Source: a candidate division KSB1 bacterium (lineage in GTDB: Bacteria > Electryoneota > RPQS01). From it: a stretch of DNA of 64,000 bases. Every line of letters starts with the position of its first letter. Within the stretch, counting starts at the first letter, position 1. The stretch is from the NCBI GenBank assembly GCA_016214895.1, contig JACRMR010000020.1, forward strand, positions 353,812 through 417,811. The letters run 5' to 3'. The notes beneath the pieces were generated by a model. It saw only the letters and a list, made by a program, of their open reading frames with translations, searched no databases and was not told the origin of the DNA. Of this stretch, positions 41,843 through 49,570 are shown piece by piece. Position numbers and translations under genes: made by a program.

Positions 41843-43890
41843 GTCACACGATGAAGATTGCCATCGGTCTGCTTGCGGTGCTGACGAGTACTCCGCTGTG
41901 GGCGGCCTGGCCCGGGGCGGCGGATACCAATCTGGTCATTTGCGATCGCACGGGAGAACAGGCGACGCCTAAGGTCATGGCGTTGAGTGACGGGGGCTGT
42001 TATGTCTGTTGGTATGACTGGGCCTCGGGGAATTGGGATGTGTATTTGCAGCGGCTTGGTGCGAATGGCGTTCCGCAGTGGGCGCACAACGGGATTTTGA
42101 TCAGCCACCATCCGCAGGAGAGCTGGATCACGGACTTCGATCTGGCGGTGGATGATCAGGACTATGCGATCGTGGCGATCAACGACATTCGCGCGGGCGG
42201 CGACCGCGACATCTATGCGTATCGCGTCAGTCCGGCGGGCGAGCTGATCTGGGGTGCGGACGGACTTACCCTGTCGGACAACGGGGACTTCGAGCCGGAT
42301 CCCCGGATTTGCGTCACCACGTCCGGCTCGATTGTGTTCGCATGGCAGCAGGCGGCGGACGCGGGGAACATGATCAATCTACGCCGCGTCACACCGAATG
42401 GTCAGGATGAGTGGAGCCCGGCGGTACGCACGCTGACCAGCGCCTACGGTGTTTCGATTCCGCGCGTTGTTTCCGATAGCGGTGACGGCGTGATCGTGCA
42501 GTACCTCGTGCATCGTGGTTCGCAGATTTGGAGTCCGAAGCACATTTTCGCGCAACGCTTTGACGCGCTCGGTGAGGTCTTGTGGGGCGATACCGGTGTC
42601 GTGGTTTCGTCGGCGGGGGGCTTGGGCATGGCGGCCAAGCCGGAGCTTATTCCCGACCTGTTGAACGGCGCCTATTGCTACTGGTATGACTCGCATGATG
42701 CGAATCGGCTGCATGTTTACGCGCAGCACTTGCAGTCGGACGGCTCGCCGGAGTGGGCGCTGAACGGGGTGCAGGCGTCGCTGGCGGCGAACGAGCTGCA
42801 GATGGACCCGGCGGCGGCCTTCGTCGGCGAGACCGGAGATCTGATCCTGTACTACATGACCGCCGACTTGAATCAAAGCACGTGGGGCTTAGGCGGTCAG
42901 GCGATTCGCGCCGGGGCGCGGCAGTGGGGCGACAACGGAATTGCCTTTGAAGCACTCAGTTCACAGCAACGACTCCATGTGCGGGCGGTCGCGCATCCGC
43001 AGGGCACGGTATGTGTCTTTGAGGAGTTTGTGCCGGGGAGCGGACTGCACAGCCTGGTAAAGGCGTTCCGTGCGGATACTCAGGGCGGTCTGACCTGGCC
43101 CGGGTCGCCGCGCACGTTGTGCTCGGTCGTCAGCGAGAAGGGCCGGATGAACGCCGCACTGAACAGTGCGGCGATGACCATCGCGGTGTGGTCGGACAAG
43201 CGCAACGACTCCAGCGGCGATATTTACGTGCAGAATGTGAACGTGGACGGATCGCTGGGTGACGCGAATCCGAATCAACCGCCAGCGAGCTTCAACCTGA
43301 TCGCGCCCGCGGATGACGACACGTTGCAGTCGTATGAGTTCGCTTGTGTCTGGCATGCATCGACGGATCCCGATGGGGATGACGTCCGCTACTCGCTGCA
43401 ATTTCATGTGTACTACGGCGAGGGATTCGACGTTACGTTTGCCGATGTGGCGGATACGATCCGCGCCACCTCCTGGGAGGAGATTACAGGACTTCCCGAG
43501 CACGATTACATCGCGGTGGACTGGTGGGTGTCAGCGATCGCGGGCGGTGACACGGTGCGCTCGACAGAAGTCTGGCGCTTCGTAATTCCGCAGCAGGGGA
43601 CGGCGGAGGATTTGCCGGTCGTTCCACGAGCCATGGACCTGCTGACCGCCTATCCGAATCCGTTTAATCCCTCCACGACCATTCGCTTGTCGCTGGAGGG
43701 GGCAAGCCGGGTTTCGATCGCGGTGTATGATGTGACGGGACGGCGGGTTGCGCAACTGCATGAAGGACTGCTGCCCGCAGGCGAGCAGGAGTTCACGCTC
43801 GACGCAACGGGATTGACGGCGGGTGTGTATTTCTGCCGGATGGCGAGTGACGCAGCGCCGCGGACGGTGAAGTTGTTGCTGCTGAGGTGA
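41839..43890 (+). CDS. secreted beta-propeller-like protein with sorting domain
   Basis: 683 residues, last gene of the operon, overlapping the GH20 stop by four bases. Signal peptide about 1-22 (ending WAA). A repeat of the form D-x-Y-x-Q-R-x5-G-x3-W-x2-N-G occurs at least five times (WDVYLQRLGANGVPQWAHNG, RDIYAYRVSPAGELIWGADG, KHIFAQRFDALGEVLWGDTG, LHVYAQHLQSDGSPEWALNG, GDIYVQNVNVDG), as expected for propeller blades. Residues about 475-590 look like a fibronectin-type domain (FNLIAPADDDTLQSYEFACVWHASTDPDGD). The end is the sorting domain LTAYPNPFNPSTTIRLSL. It is likely a surface protein helping the operon's enzymes, perhaps by binding glycans. No catalytic motif is seen. Confidence 0.82.
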   Translation: MSHTMKIAIGLLAVLTSTPLWAAWPGAADTNLVICDRTGEQATPKVMALSDGGCYVCWYDWASGNWDVYLQRLGANGVPQWAHNGILISHHPQESWITDFDLAVDDQDYAIVAINDIRAGGDRDIYAYRVSPAGELIWGADGLTLSDNGDFEPDPRICVTTSGSIVFAWQQAADAGNMINLRRVTPNGQDEWSPAVRTLTSAYGVSIPRVVSDSGDGVIVQYLVHRGSQIWSPKHIFAQRFDALGEVLWGDTGVVVSSAGGLGMAAKPELIPDLLNGAYCYWYDSHDANRLHVYAQHLQSDGSPEWALNGVQASLAANELQMDPAAAFVGETGDLILYYMTADLNQSTWGLGGQAIRAGARQWGDNGIAFEALSSQQRLHVRAVAHPQGTVCVFEEFVPGSGLHSLVKAFRADTQGGLTWPGSPRTLCSVVSEKGRMNAALNSAAMTIAVWSDKRNDSSGDIYVQNVNVDGSLGDANPNQPPASFNLIAPADDDTLQSYEFACVWHASTDPDGDDVRYSLQFHVYYGEGFDVTFADVADTIRATSWEEITGLPEHDYIAVDWWVSAIAGGDTVRSTEVWRFVIPQQGTAEDLPVVPRAMDLLTAYPNPFNPSTTIRLSLEGASRVSIAVYDVTGRRVAQLHEGLLPAGEQEFTLDATGLTAGVYFCRMASDAAPRTVKLLLLR

Positions 43891-43952
43891 GGCAGAGATG
43901 AGCCCCCCCTGCCTTCCCGAAAGGCGGACACTCGGGAGGGAGACTCGAAATA

Positions 43953-43989
43953 GCAGAGGCGGCCACACCGGGCCGCCTCTGCACGTTTT
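43953..43989. terminator. operon terminator, shared by convergent genes
   Basis: GCAGAGGCGGCC (43953-43964) pairs perfectly with GGCCGCCTCTGC (43971-43982), followed by ACGTTTTG. On the minus strand it lies after the 1430-residue protein gene, with a TATTTC run beyond the stem. Confidence 0.82.
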
Positions 43990-44006
43990 GAGGAAATGAG
44001 ATTCGC

Positions 44007-47000
44007 TTACGGCATGATCGAGCAGTCGCAGATCACGACGTAATTCTTGTAGAGTTCTCCGGTCCAGACCGTTTCCCACTCGACATCGCCGGGGGCGCCG
44101 ACGAGCATCGCGGCCTCTTCGACCCACTCGGGGCTGGGCGGGACGGTCGTGTGATTCGGCAATACCGTGCTGAAGATGCGATACGCTCCGGCCTGCGGCG
44201 CGCGCCAGTAGAGATGAATCTCGCGTTGCAGGGAGAGGTCGTCGTAGCGGTGCAGGGCGGTCAGGTTTGTGACGGCGCTGCAGGGCGGTTGGACGAAGGT
44301 AACGCAGTAGCAGACCGGCTCGATATTCTGATTGGAGTATTCGAACTCGAGCACCATCATGTGGAACGGTGGTTCGTAGTGCACGTCCCAGCGATAGTCC
44401 CACGGGCCGCCCGGTGTGCAGGCATGCGGCTCGCAGTTGTCCACTGCGGGGCCGTAACAGCCGGGGGTGATGATGAACTGCGGGATCGCGGGCGCGTTGT
44501 TGAGCGGAATGTGGTACACATCGTGGCAGACTTCGAAGCACCACGACATGCCCGGATCCATACCGTAGGGCGGGAGATTGGTGTAGGTGCATTCGCCGCC
44601 GGTGTCAACATTTTCGAGATACATGTTCGGGAACTCGCCGACGACCACGACCGGCTCCACGTACCACTGATCGGGCAGCGGCGGATTGACGAAGTCATAG
44701 TGGACAATGAGGTCGAAGGTCTCGCCGGGCATGAAGTCGCCGCTGGCGACCAACACTTCGATGTGGTGCCACTGCTCGTTCACGCCGGAGAACTCGCTGA
44801 CGTACGGGCCGATGAAGGCTCCCGCGGGTGACGAGAAGACGGTGATGAAGCCGCTGGCATTGCAGAGATCACCGGACGGACTGGACACGGCCACGGATGC
44901 ATCGAGGTGCTGATACATTTCATCGAGCGCGGCGAGCACGTGCGGTTCGCAGAGCGGCATCACGCCGTGATAGCTCACGCAGTAGCAGACGGGTTCGATG
45001 AAGGGGTTGGAGTACTCGAATTCGAGCCACCACTGGGCTCCGTCGAAGTAGGTGTGATAGGTGAAGTCCTCGGGACCGCCCGGAGTGCAGGGGATGGGTG
45101 GCGGGCAGATCGGCAAGTCGCAGCCGGGGACCACGCTGATAACGGGCCTTACGGAGGGTGGCGCGTCAAGGGCAATTTGATAGATGCGGTGGCAGACGAC
45201 GAAGCAAGCCGACTGGCCAAGCATCATCATGGGCGGCACCATGTCCCCGCTGCACGGCGCGGGATTCCACCACGGATCGACGCCGCCGGTGACGGCTTGG
45301 GCCATCTCCACGGCGCGCACGGGCCGGATGTCCGGGTGATCGAAGGTTGCCTCGGCGGACATCTCGAAGTTCGCGAAGGGGGGCAGTGTGCCGGGCGAGG
45401 CGGGGATCTCGAAATGACGTGGTTCGGTGGACAGATTGTCGAACGGGACCATCAGTGTCATGTCGGGATCGGCGTGGACATTGAGTACTCCACTCACGAC
45501 GTATGCCGGATTTGAGAGCCGTAACGTCGCATCCAGCGATTGGTGGGTCGGATCAAGCGCGATGAGCAGCCAGGGTTCGACATCGATCCCGGACGAATAT
45601 CCGACTGTCAAGCAGTAGCAGGCCGGTTCATTCAGCGGATTCGAATGTTCGAACTCAAGGATCCATGATCCACCCACGATTAACACGTCCGCGCGATAGC
45701 TCCAGGAGTCACCCGGATTGCACAGGGGATCGTTGCAGGATGTCACCGGTCCGCAACCGGGTTGGACCGACACGGTCGGGATTCCCGGTTCCGGGAATTC
45801 GATTGGGATATGGTAGATGTCGTGACAGGCGATGACACACTCGGGCTGGCCGAAGCGCAAGACCGCGGGGATGGATTCCAGGCCGCCGGCCGCGCATTCG
45901 CCACCGGCATCCACGAGTTGCAAGCCGCCGGTCGGGGTTACCATGACGTCTTCGCTGAGGATGCGGGACGGCAGCGGCGGATCGGTGTAATGGAATTCGG
46001 CGATCAATTGGAACGATTCGCCGGGGGTGAATGATCCGCGCGCGACGGGGGGTCGCACGGTATGCCAATCGTACCACACATCGAAGAAGGACTCGACGTA
46101 GCCACCGACCCAGCCTCCGGGCGGAGCGGTCCGCACGGTGACGAAGCCATCCACCGGAGCCACCGGTCCTCCGAGATCCCACGCGGTCACGCTAAGATCG
46201 AACGTTTGACGTTTTTCGTCAAGCGCTGCGAGTTCGTGAGTCTCGACGGTGGTCTGGTAGCCGACGAAAGTAACACAGTAGCAGACGGGTTCGATGAACT
46301 GATTGGAGTACTCGAAGTGCAGCGTCCAGACACCACCGGCTTCGGTGAACCAGTACATATAGTCCGCCGGACCGCCGGGGATACAGGCGACCGGTGGGAC
46401 ACAGGGCGGTTCACAGCCGGGTACCACGGTGATGATGGGCTGACCGGCACCCGCCGGCGCGTTCATGGTCACTTCGTAGATGTCGTGGCAGACGACGAAG
46501 CAGGCGGCTTCACCCACGTTCATCATCGGTGGCACGAAGTCACCGGTGCACGGCTGATCGGGATCATCGAAGGGGTGGATCATGCCCATGCCGTCCACGA
46601 TCACCCACTCGTTGTAGGTTACGGGCGGGATGATCGGATCATTGAAGGTAATCGTGCTGACGAGCTGGAAGGCCTCGCCGGGCAGGTAGCAGGTCGCGGG
46701 GTAAGGATATTCCCAGTGTCGCGGCGCCATGTAAATATCGAAGAAGCTCTCGACATTCCACCACGGATCATCGCAGAGCGGCTGTTCGCGGATATCGAGG
46801 GTGCCGTTCAGCGGTATCGTCGGGCTGGAGCCCCACAGGGAAACGTGGACAGACTGGGTGGTCTCGTCGAACACCGAGAGCGCGTACGGTTCCACCGGGA
46901 CCATGACGAGGCCGTTGTACGTGACGCAGTAGCAAACGGGTTCGATGGCGGGGTTGGAGTATTCGAAGCGCAAGTACCAATGCGCGCCGATGCGTTCGGT

Positions 47001-48299
47001 CCAATAGACGCAGTTCATGAGATCGCCCGGTGTGCAGGGAAACGGCGGAACACACGGCGGGTAGCAGCCCGGCGCGACGCTGACAGAGGGCGTGCCATTG
47101 ACCGGCGTGTTAAGTTGCACGTAGTACACATCGTGACAGACGACGAAGCACTCGGCTTGCATGAAGTCCATTTCACGCGGGACCGAAACGATCGCCGCAT
47201 CGCATTCGCCGCCGACATCGACGCGCTCAAGGGTTCCATAGGAGTTGACGCGGACACGTTCGACGATCCACTCGGTCTCGGCATCGGCGCAATCGACGCT
47301 GTAATCAAGGTGCGCGGCCAGTGTGAACATGGTGCCGGGCAGCATCATTCCGGGCGCAACCATGATCTGCGCGATCCGCGGATTCATGGGCGAGACATGA
47401 AACGGCAGCGCACCGCCGCCGCCACCGCCGCCGATCGCGGCTCCGGCAGGATAGGAAAACAGCTCATAGGTGCCGCAGGCGTCCATGGCGAGGCCCATGT
47501 TCATCGAGATGGCGACGGTCTGCTCGCGTTCGTCGAGCGCGAGCAGCGGCGTCGTGTCGTAGTTCAGCGGCAGGTTGCCGGTGTAGCTGACACAGTAGCA
47601 GGACGGCTCGAACATGGGATTGGAGTATTCGAATTCGAGCATCCACTGTCCGTTGAACCAGATGACGTCGGCGCGATAATCGTACGGCCCGCCGGGGTTA
47701 CAGACGTACGGATCGAAGCAAGGGTCCGCGGGGGTGCAGCCGGGGCTGACGGAGATGATGGGCATGCCGGCGCCGGGCGGAACGACGAGGGGAATCCGGT
47801 ACACTTTGTGGATCACGAGGAAGCATACGGACTGTCCCGGGGTCATGACCGGAGGAACGTCATCGGGTGGCGTGCCTCCCGGTCGAAAGTACTTAAAGAC
47901 TCCGTCCAGCGGATCGATCCAGACGAGTTCCACAATGACTTGCGGCGGATAGACGGGATCAAAGAAGTTTACCGTGGTGATGACTTCAAACGGTACTCCC
48001 GGCGGATAGTTGATCACACCCTCGCCGTCCATGACCGCGTACTCGGTGAAGACATCGAAGAAGGAGTCGATCGCGTAGTAGAATGTCGCGGCTTCCGGCG
48101 GTTGCACAGACACATTGATCATTCCGCCGGTCATACAATGGAGGTCTTTGGTAGCCACCGAGACGCTGAAGCGGGGCGGCCCGGATTCCTGATTCGCGGA
48201 GACGAGGACGGTCGCTTCGCATTGAGCCGAAGCACTCTGTGGAGCGACGCACAGGAGCGCGATGATCGCACAGAGCAACAGAAGAATAAAGGATTTCAT
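44007..48299 (-). CDS. giant secreted protein with six Cys-rich repeats
   Basis: 1430 residues. Signal peptide 1-25 (ending SASA). Six repeats of about 213-223 residues follow, each ending in W-x-L-E-F-E-Y-S-N-P/Q-x3-E-P-x-C-Y-C-V; the CYC motif lies near residues 234, 456, 673, 894, 1107 and 1330. Earlier in each repeat come a C-F-V-V-C-H-D-x-Y block, a P-x-I-S-V-x-P-G-C block and a C-x-P-G-G-P block, so each unit carries six or more cysteines, probably paired in disulfides. Between them lie FFD and PGExF blocks with beta character. The tail (about 1340-1430) is Fn3-like and lacks the usual YPNPFN sorting domain, ending CDCSIMP. No match to a known family is recognised. AGGAG lies before ATG 48299. 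Likely a surface or extracellular fibre or adhesin. Confidence 0.85.
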   Translation of the reverse strand: MKSFILLLLCAIIALLCVAPQSASAQCEATVLVSANQESGPPRFSVSVATKDLHCMTGGMINVSVQPPEAATFYYAIDSFFDVFTEYAVMDGEGVINYPPGVPFEVITTVNFFDPVYPPQVIVELVWIDPLDGVFKYFRPGGTPPDDVPPVMTPGQSVCFLVIHKVYRIPLVVPPGAGMPIISVSPGCTPADPCFDPYVCNPGGPYDYRADVIWFNGQWMLEFEYSNPMFEPSCYCVSYTGNLPLNYDTTPLLALDEREQTVAISMNMGLAMDACGTYELFSYPAGAAIGGGGGGGALPFHVSPMNPRIAQIMVAPGMMLPGTMFTLAAHLDYSVDCADAETEWIVERVRVNSYGTLERVDVGGECDAAIVSVPREMDFMQAECFVVCHDVYYVQLNTPVNGTPSVSVAPGCYPPCVPPFPCTPGDLMNCVYWTERIGAHWYLRFEYSNPAIEPVCYCVTYNGLVMVPVEPYALSVFDETTQSVHVSLWGSSPTIPLNGTLDIREQPLCDDPWWNVESFFDIYMAPRHWEYPYPATCYLPGEAFQLVSTITFNDPIIPPVTYNEWVIVDGMGMIHPFDDPDQPCTGDFVPPMMNVGEAACFVVCHDIYEVTMNAPAGAGQPIITVVPGCEPPCVPPVACIPGGPADYMYWFTEAGGVWTLHFEYSNQFIEPVCYCVTFVGYQTTVETHELAALDEKRQTFDLSVTAWDLGGPVAPVDGFVTVRTAPPGGWVGGYVESFFDVWYDWHTVRPPVARGSFTPGESFQLIAEFHYTDPPLPSRILSEDVMVTPTGGLQLVDAGGECAAGGLESIPAVLRFGQPECVIACHDIYHIPIEFPEPGIPTVSVQPGCGPVTSCNDPLCNPGDSWSYRADVLIVGGSWILEFEHSNPLNEPACYCLTVGYSSGIDVEPWLLIALDPTHQSLDATLRLSNPAYVVSGVLNVHADPDMTLMVPFDNLSTEPRHFEIPASPGTLPPFANFEMSAEATFDHPDIRPVRAVEMAQAVTGGVDPWWNPAPCSGDMVPPMMMLGQSACFVVCHRIYQIALDAPPSVRPVISVVPGCDLPICPPPIPCTPGGPEDFTYHTYFDGAQWWLEFEYSNPFIEPVCYCVSYHGVMPLCEPHVLAALDEMYQHLDASVAVSSPSGDLCNASGFITVFSSPAGAFIGPYVSEFSGVNEQWHHIEVLVASGDFMPGETFDLIVHYDFVNPPLPDQWYVEPVVVVGEFPNMYLENVDTGGECTYTNLPPYGMDPGMSWCFEVCHDVYHIPLNNAPAIPQFIITPGCYGPAVDNCEPHACTPGGPWDYRWDVHYEPPFHMMVLEFEYSNQNIEPVCYCVTFVQPPCSAVTNLTALHRYDDLSLQREIHLYWRAPQAGAYRIFSTVLPNHTTVPPSPEWVEEAAMLVGAPGDVEWETVWTGELYKNYVVICDCSIMP

Positions 48300-48367
48300 G
48301 ACTCAGCTCTCCTTTTTTTGCGTGGTGACAAGAAGCTGCTGTGCCGGTTAGACAGTATCGCAGTTAG

Positions 48368-48396
48368 AATATGGGTTAGCGCGTCGGCAAAATCAA
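48368..48396 (-). promoter_or_regulatory. promoter candidate for the giant repeat protein
   Basis: On the minus strand TTGATT (48396-48391), a 17-base spacer and CATATT (48373-48368), giving a leader of about 60 nt. Confidence 0.5.
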
Positions 48397-48442
48397 GGCG
48401 GGCGCGGGGGAAAGTGGAGTTCTGAGCTCTCTTTCGCGGTCA

Positions 48443-48640
48443 TCAGGGCGAATGTGCAATCCGCATGAATCTTTGATGATTGAGGTCGATAGCAAGCAGG
48501 CGGGCGAGGGTTTGGTTCAGCGACATGTCCGCGAGGCGGATCAGCGGCCCGTGGCACCGAGAGGCATCGGCGAGATCGATCTGAAGCAGGGTCACGATTG
48601 GTCTGATACACATCTGTTACAGGTGCAACGTCGTGGCATG
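48443..48640 (-). CDS. possible 65-residue protein
   Basis: A frame from ATG 48640 to TGA at 48443. It opens MPRRCTCNRC, with a C-x-C-x2-C cluster, and continues with a helix-prone stretch (MSLNQTLARLLAIDLNHQRF). Of the middle 39 codons, 32 end in G or C, which is the bias of real genes here. Against it: no ribosome site, and other frames on both strands are open here too. It lies just downstream of the efflux-operon terminator. Confidence 0.22.
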
Positions 48641-48655
48641 GGGAGCGGACAACAG

Positions 48656-48685
48656 AAACCCGCGCGGAGATTCGCGCGGGTTTCA
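48656..48685 (-). terminator. terminator of the ArsR/RND operon
   Basis: GAAACCCGCGCG (48656-48667) pairs perfectly with CGCGCGGGTTTC (48674-48685), 12 bp, loop of six. On the minus strand it is followed by TGTTGTCC. It starts 34 bp after the arsR-like stop codon. Confidence 0.7.
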
Positions 48686-48718
48686 TGAGCACACGAGCAA
48701 TCCGTGATTTACAGGCGA

Positions 48719-49063
48719 CTACGATTGGCCATGCAGCTCGCGCGATCTTCGCTCGACGGAGTCACACACCGATGCGCAGACGGAGACAACAATCGGATCG
48801 GAGACGCTGTAGTAATGCGTCGTTCCCGAACTGCTGGAGTCAATCAGTCCGGCGTTACGCAGGATGGCGAGGTGTTTGGAGACATTGGCCTGACTGCAGC
48901 CGAGGCGTTCGACGAGGTCGCCGACACAGACGTCGGACTGCTGCAGTTCATAGAGGATCCGCAAGCGGATCGGCTCCGCCATGGCTTTGAAGACGGTCGC
49001 GATTCGGCGGGTCATCTCGGGCGACGGCATGCCGTTATGACCGGAGTGCTTTGTGGACTTCAC
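48719..49063 (-). CDS. ArsR/SmtB-family repressor
   Basis: 114 residues. A winged helix-turn-helix: ATVFKAMAEPIRLRILYEL (helices 1-2), DVCVGDLVERLGCSQANVSKHLAILRNAGLI (helices 3-4, recognition helix SQANVSKHLAIL) and a beta wing SSSGTTHYYSV. Cysteines are C46 in the helix 3 DVCVGDL position, which binds metal in ArsR/CadC types, C56, and C96/C100 in a C-x3-C near helix 5; thiol or soft-metal sensing is plausible. It is the last gene of the efflux operon and overlaps the PII-like gene by four bases, so it is made with the pump. The 18-bp palindrome at 55333-55350 is its likely operator. Confidence 0.88.
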   Translation of the reverse strand: MKSTKHSGHNGMPSPEMTRRIATVFKAMAEPIRLRILYELQQSDVCVGDLVERLGCSQANVSKHLAILRNAGLIDSSSSGTTHYYSVSDPIVVSVCASVCDSVERRSRELHGQS

Positions 49064-49371
49064 GGCAATTCGTCCATGGTTTCGACGACAATATCCCAGT
49101 GGGCGATACGCAGATGTTCATGGCAGTCGGCGCAGTAGAGGTTGAGTTTCGCCACGATATCAGCAATCCGCTCCGCGGCGACCATTACGAGGATCATGGA
49201 CGAGACGGTCGGCGCGACCAGCGAGCCCATGCGCGGTCCGGTAGTCCCACGTCCGCGCACATCCGGGATTTCGGAGAACCCCTGCAGGCCCTCCTTTTGC
49301 AGGAATATCTCCAGTTCTTCGCGCCGTTCGCTGCGCGCGATCAGCATCAACATCTTCATGGATGTCGTCAT
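49060..49371 (-). CDS. PII-like transporter-associated protein (PG0541 type)
   Basis: 103 residues with the ferredoxin-like PII fold pattern: KMLMLIARSERREELEIFLQKEGLQGFSEIPDVRGRGTTGPRMGS (strand, helix, strand and T-loop) and SSMILVMVAAERIADIVAKL. It resembles the small PII-like proteins encoded beside RND pumps in Bacteroidota (PG0541 family). The end carries YCADCHEHLRIAHW, a C-x2-C-H-x-H cluster that could bind a metal ion. PII relatives usually bind a small ligand and block or release a membrane partner, so this may tune the RND pump. It is 9 bp after the DUF2892 gene and overlaps the ArsR gene. Confidence 0.8.
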   Translation of the reverse strand: MTTSMKMLMLIARSERREELEIFLQKEGLQGFSEIPDVRGRGTTGPRMGSLVAPTVSSMILVMVAAERIADIVAKLNLYCADCHEHLRIAHWDIVVETMDELP

Positions 49372-49380
49372 GATTCACCC

Positions 49381-49569
49381 TCAGGATTTCAGTCCGAGTT
49401 TGCGGAAGCATGTCATCGCCGGACACCACTTGCTGAACGCGGACTGAATCAGGTTTAGCGCCACAAACGTCGATAACAGCAGCCACCACGGGCTGACCCA
49501 GACCGCGAGCGCGACACTGATCAGAATAACGATTCCGGCCATCAAACGCAAGGCCTCTTCGACACGCAC
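49381..49569 (-). CDS. DUF2892 (YgaP-type) small membrane protein
   Basis: 62 residues from GTG 49569, chosen over an earlier frame start because GGAAGGAG lies seven bases before it, inside the last codons of the pump gene. It begins VRVEEALRLMAGIVILISVALAVWVSPWWLLLSTFVALNLIQSAFSKWCPAMTCFRKLGL. Two membrane helices with the family's final block (Q-S-x-F-x2-W-C-P-x2-x-x-L-R-K-L-G) are clear. Cysteines in WCPAMTC face the domain end. The family often accompanies rhodanese or metal-stress genes; its action is unknown. It is the fourth gene of the efflux operon. Confidence 0.85.
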   Translation of the reverse strand: MRVEEALRLMAGIVILISVALAVWVSPWWLLLSTFVALNLIQSAFSKWCPAMTCFRKLGLKS

Positions 49570-49570
49570 G

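Noticed and set aside
46062-48425. Long plus-strand frame opposite the giant repeat protein
   Set aside because: It is a shadow: the minus-strand frame has a signal peptide, a ribosome site and six motif repeats, and the plus frame has no recognisable domain and low-complexity Asp/His/Arg content.
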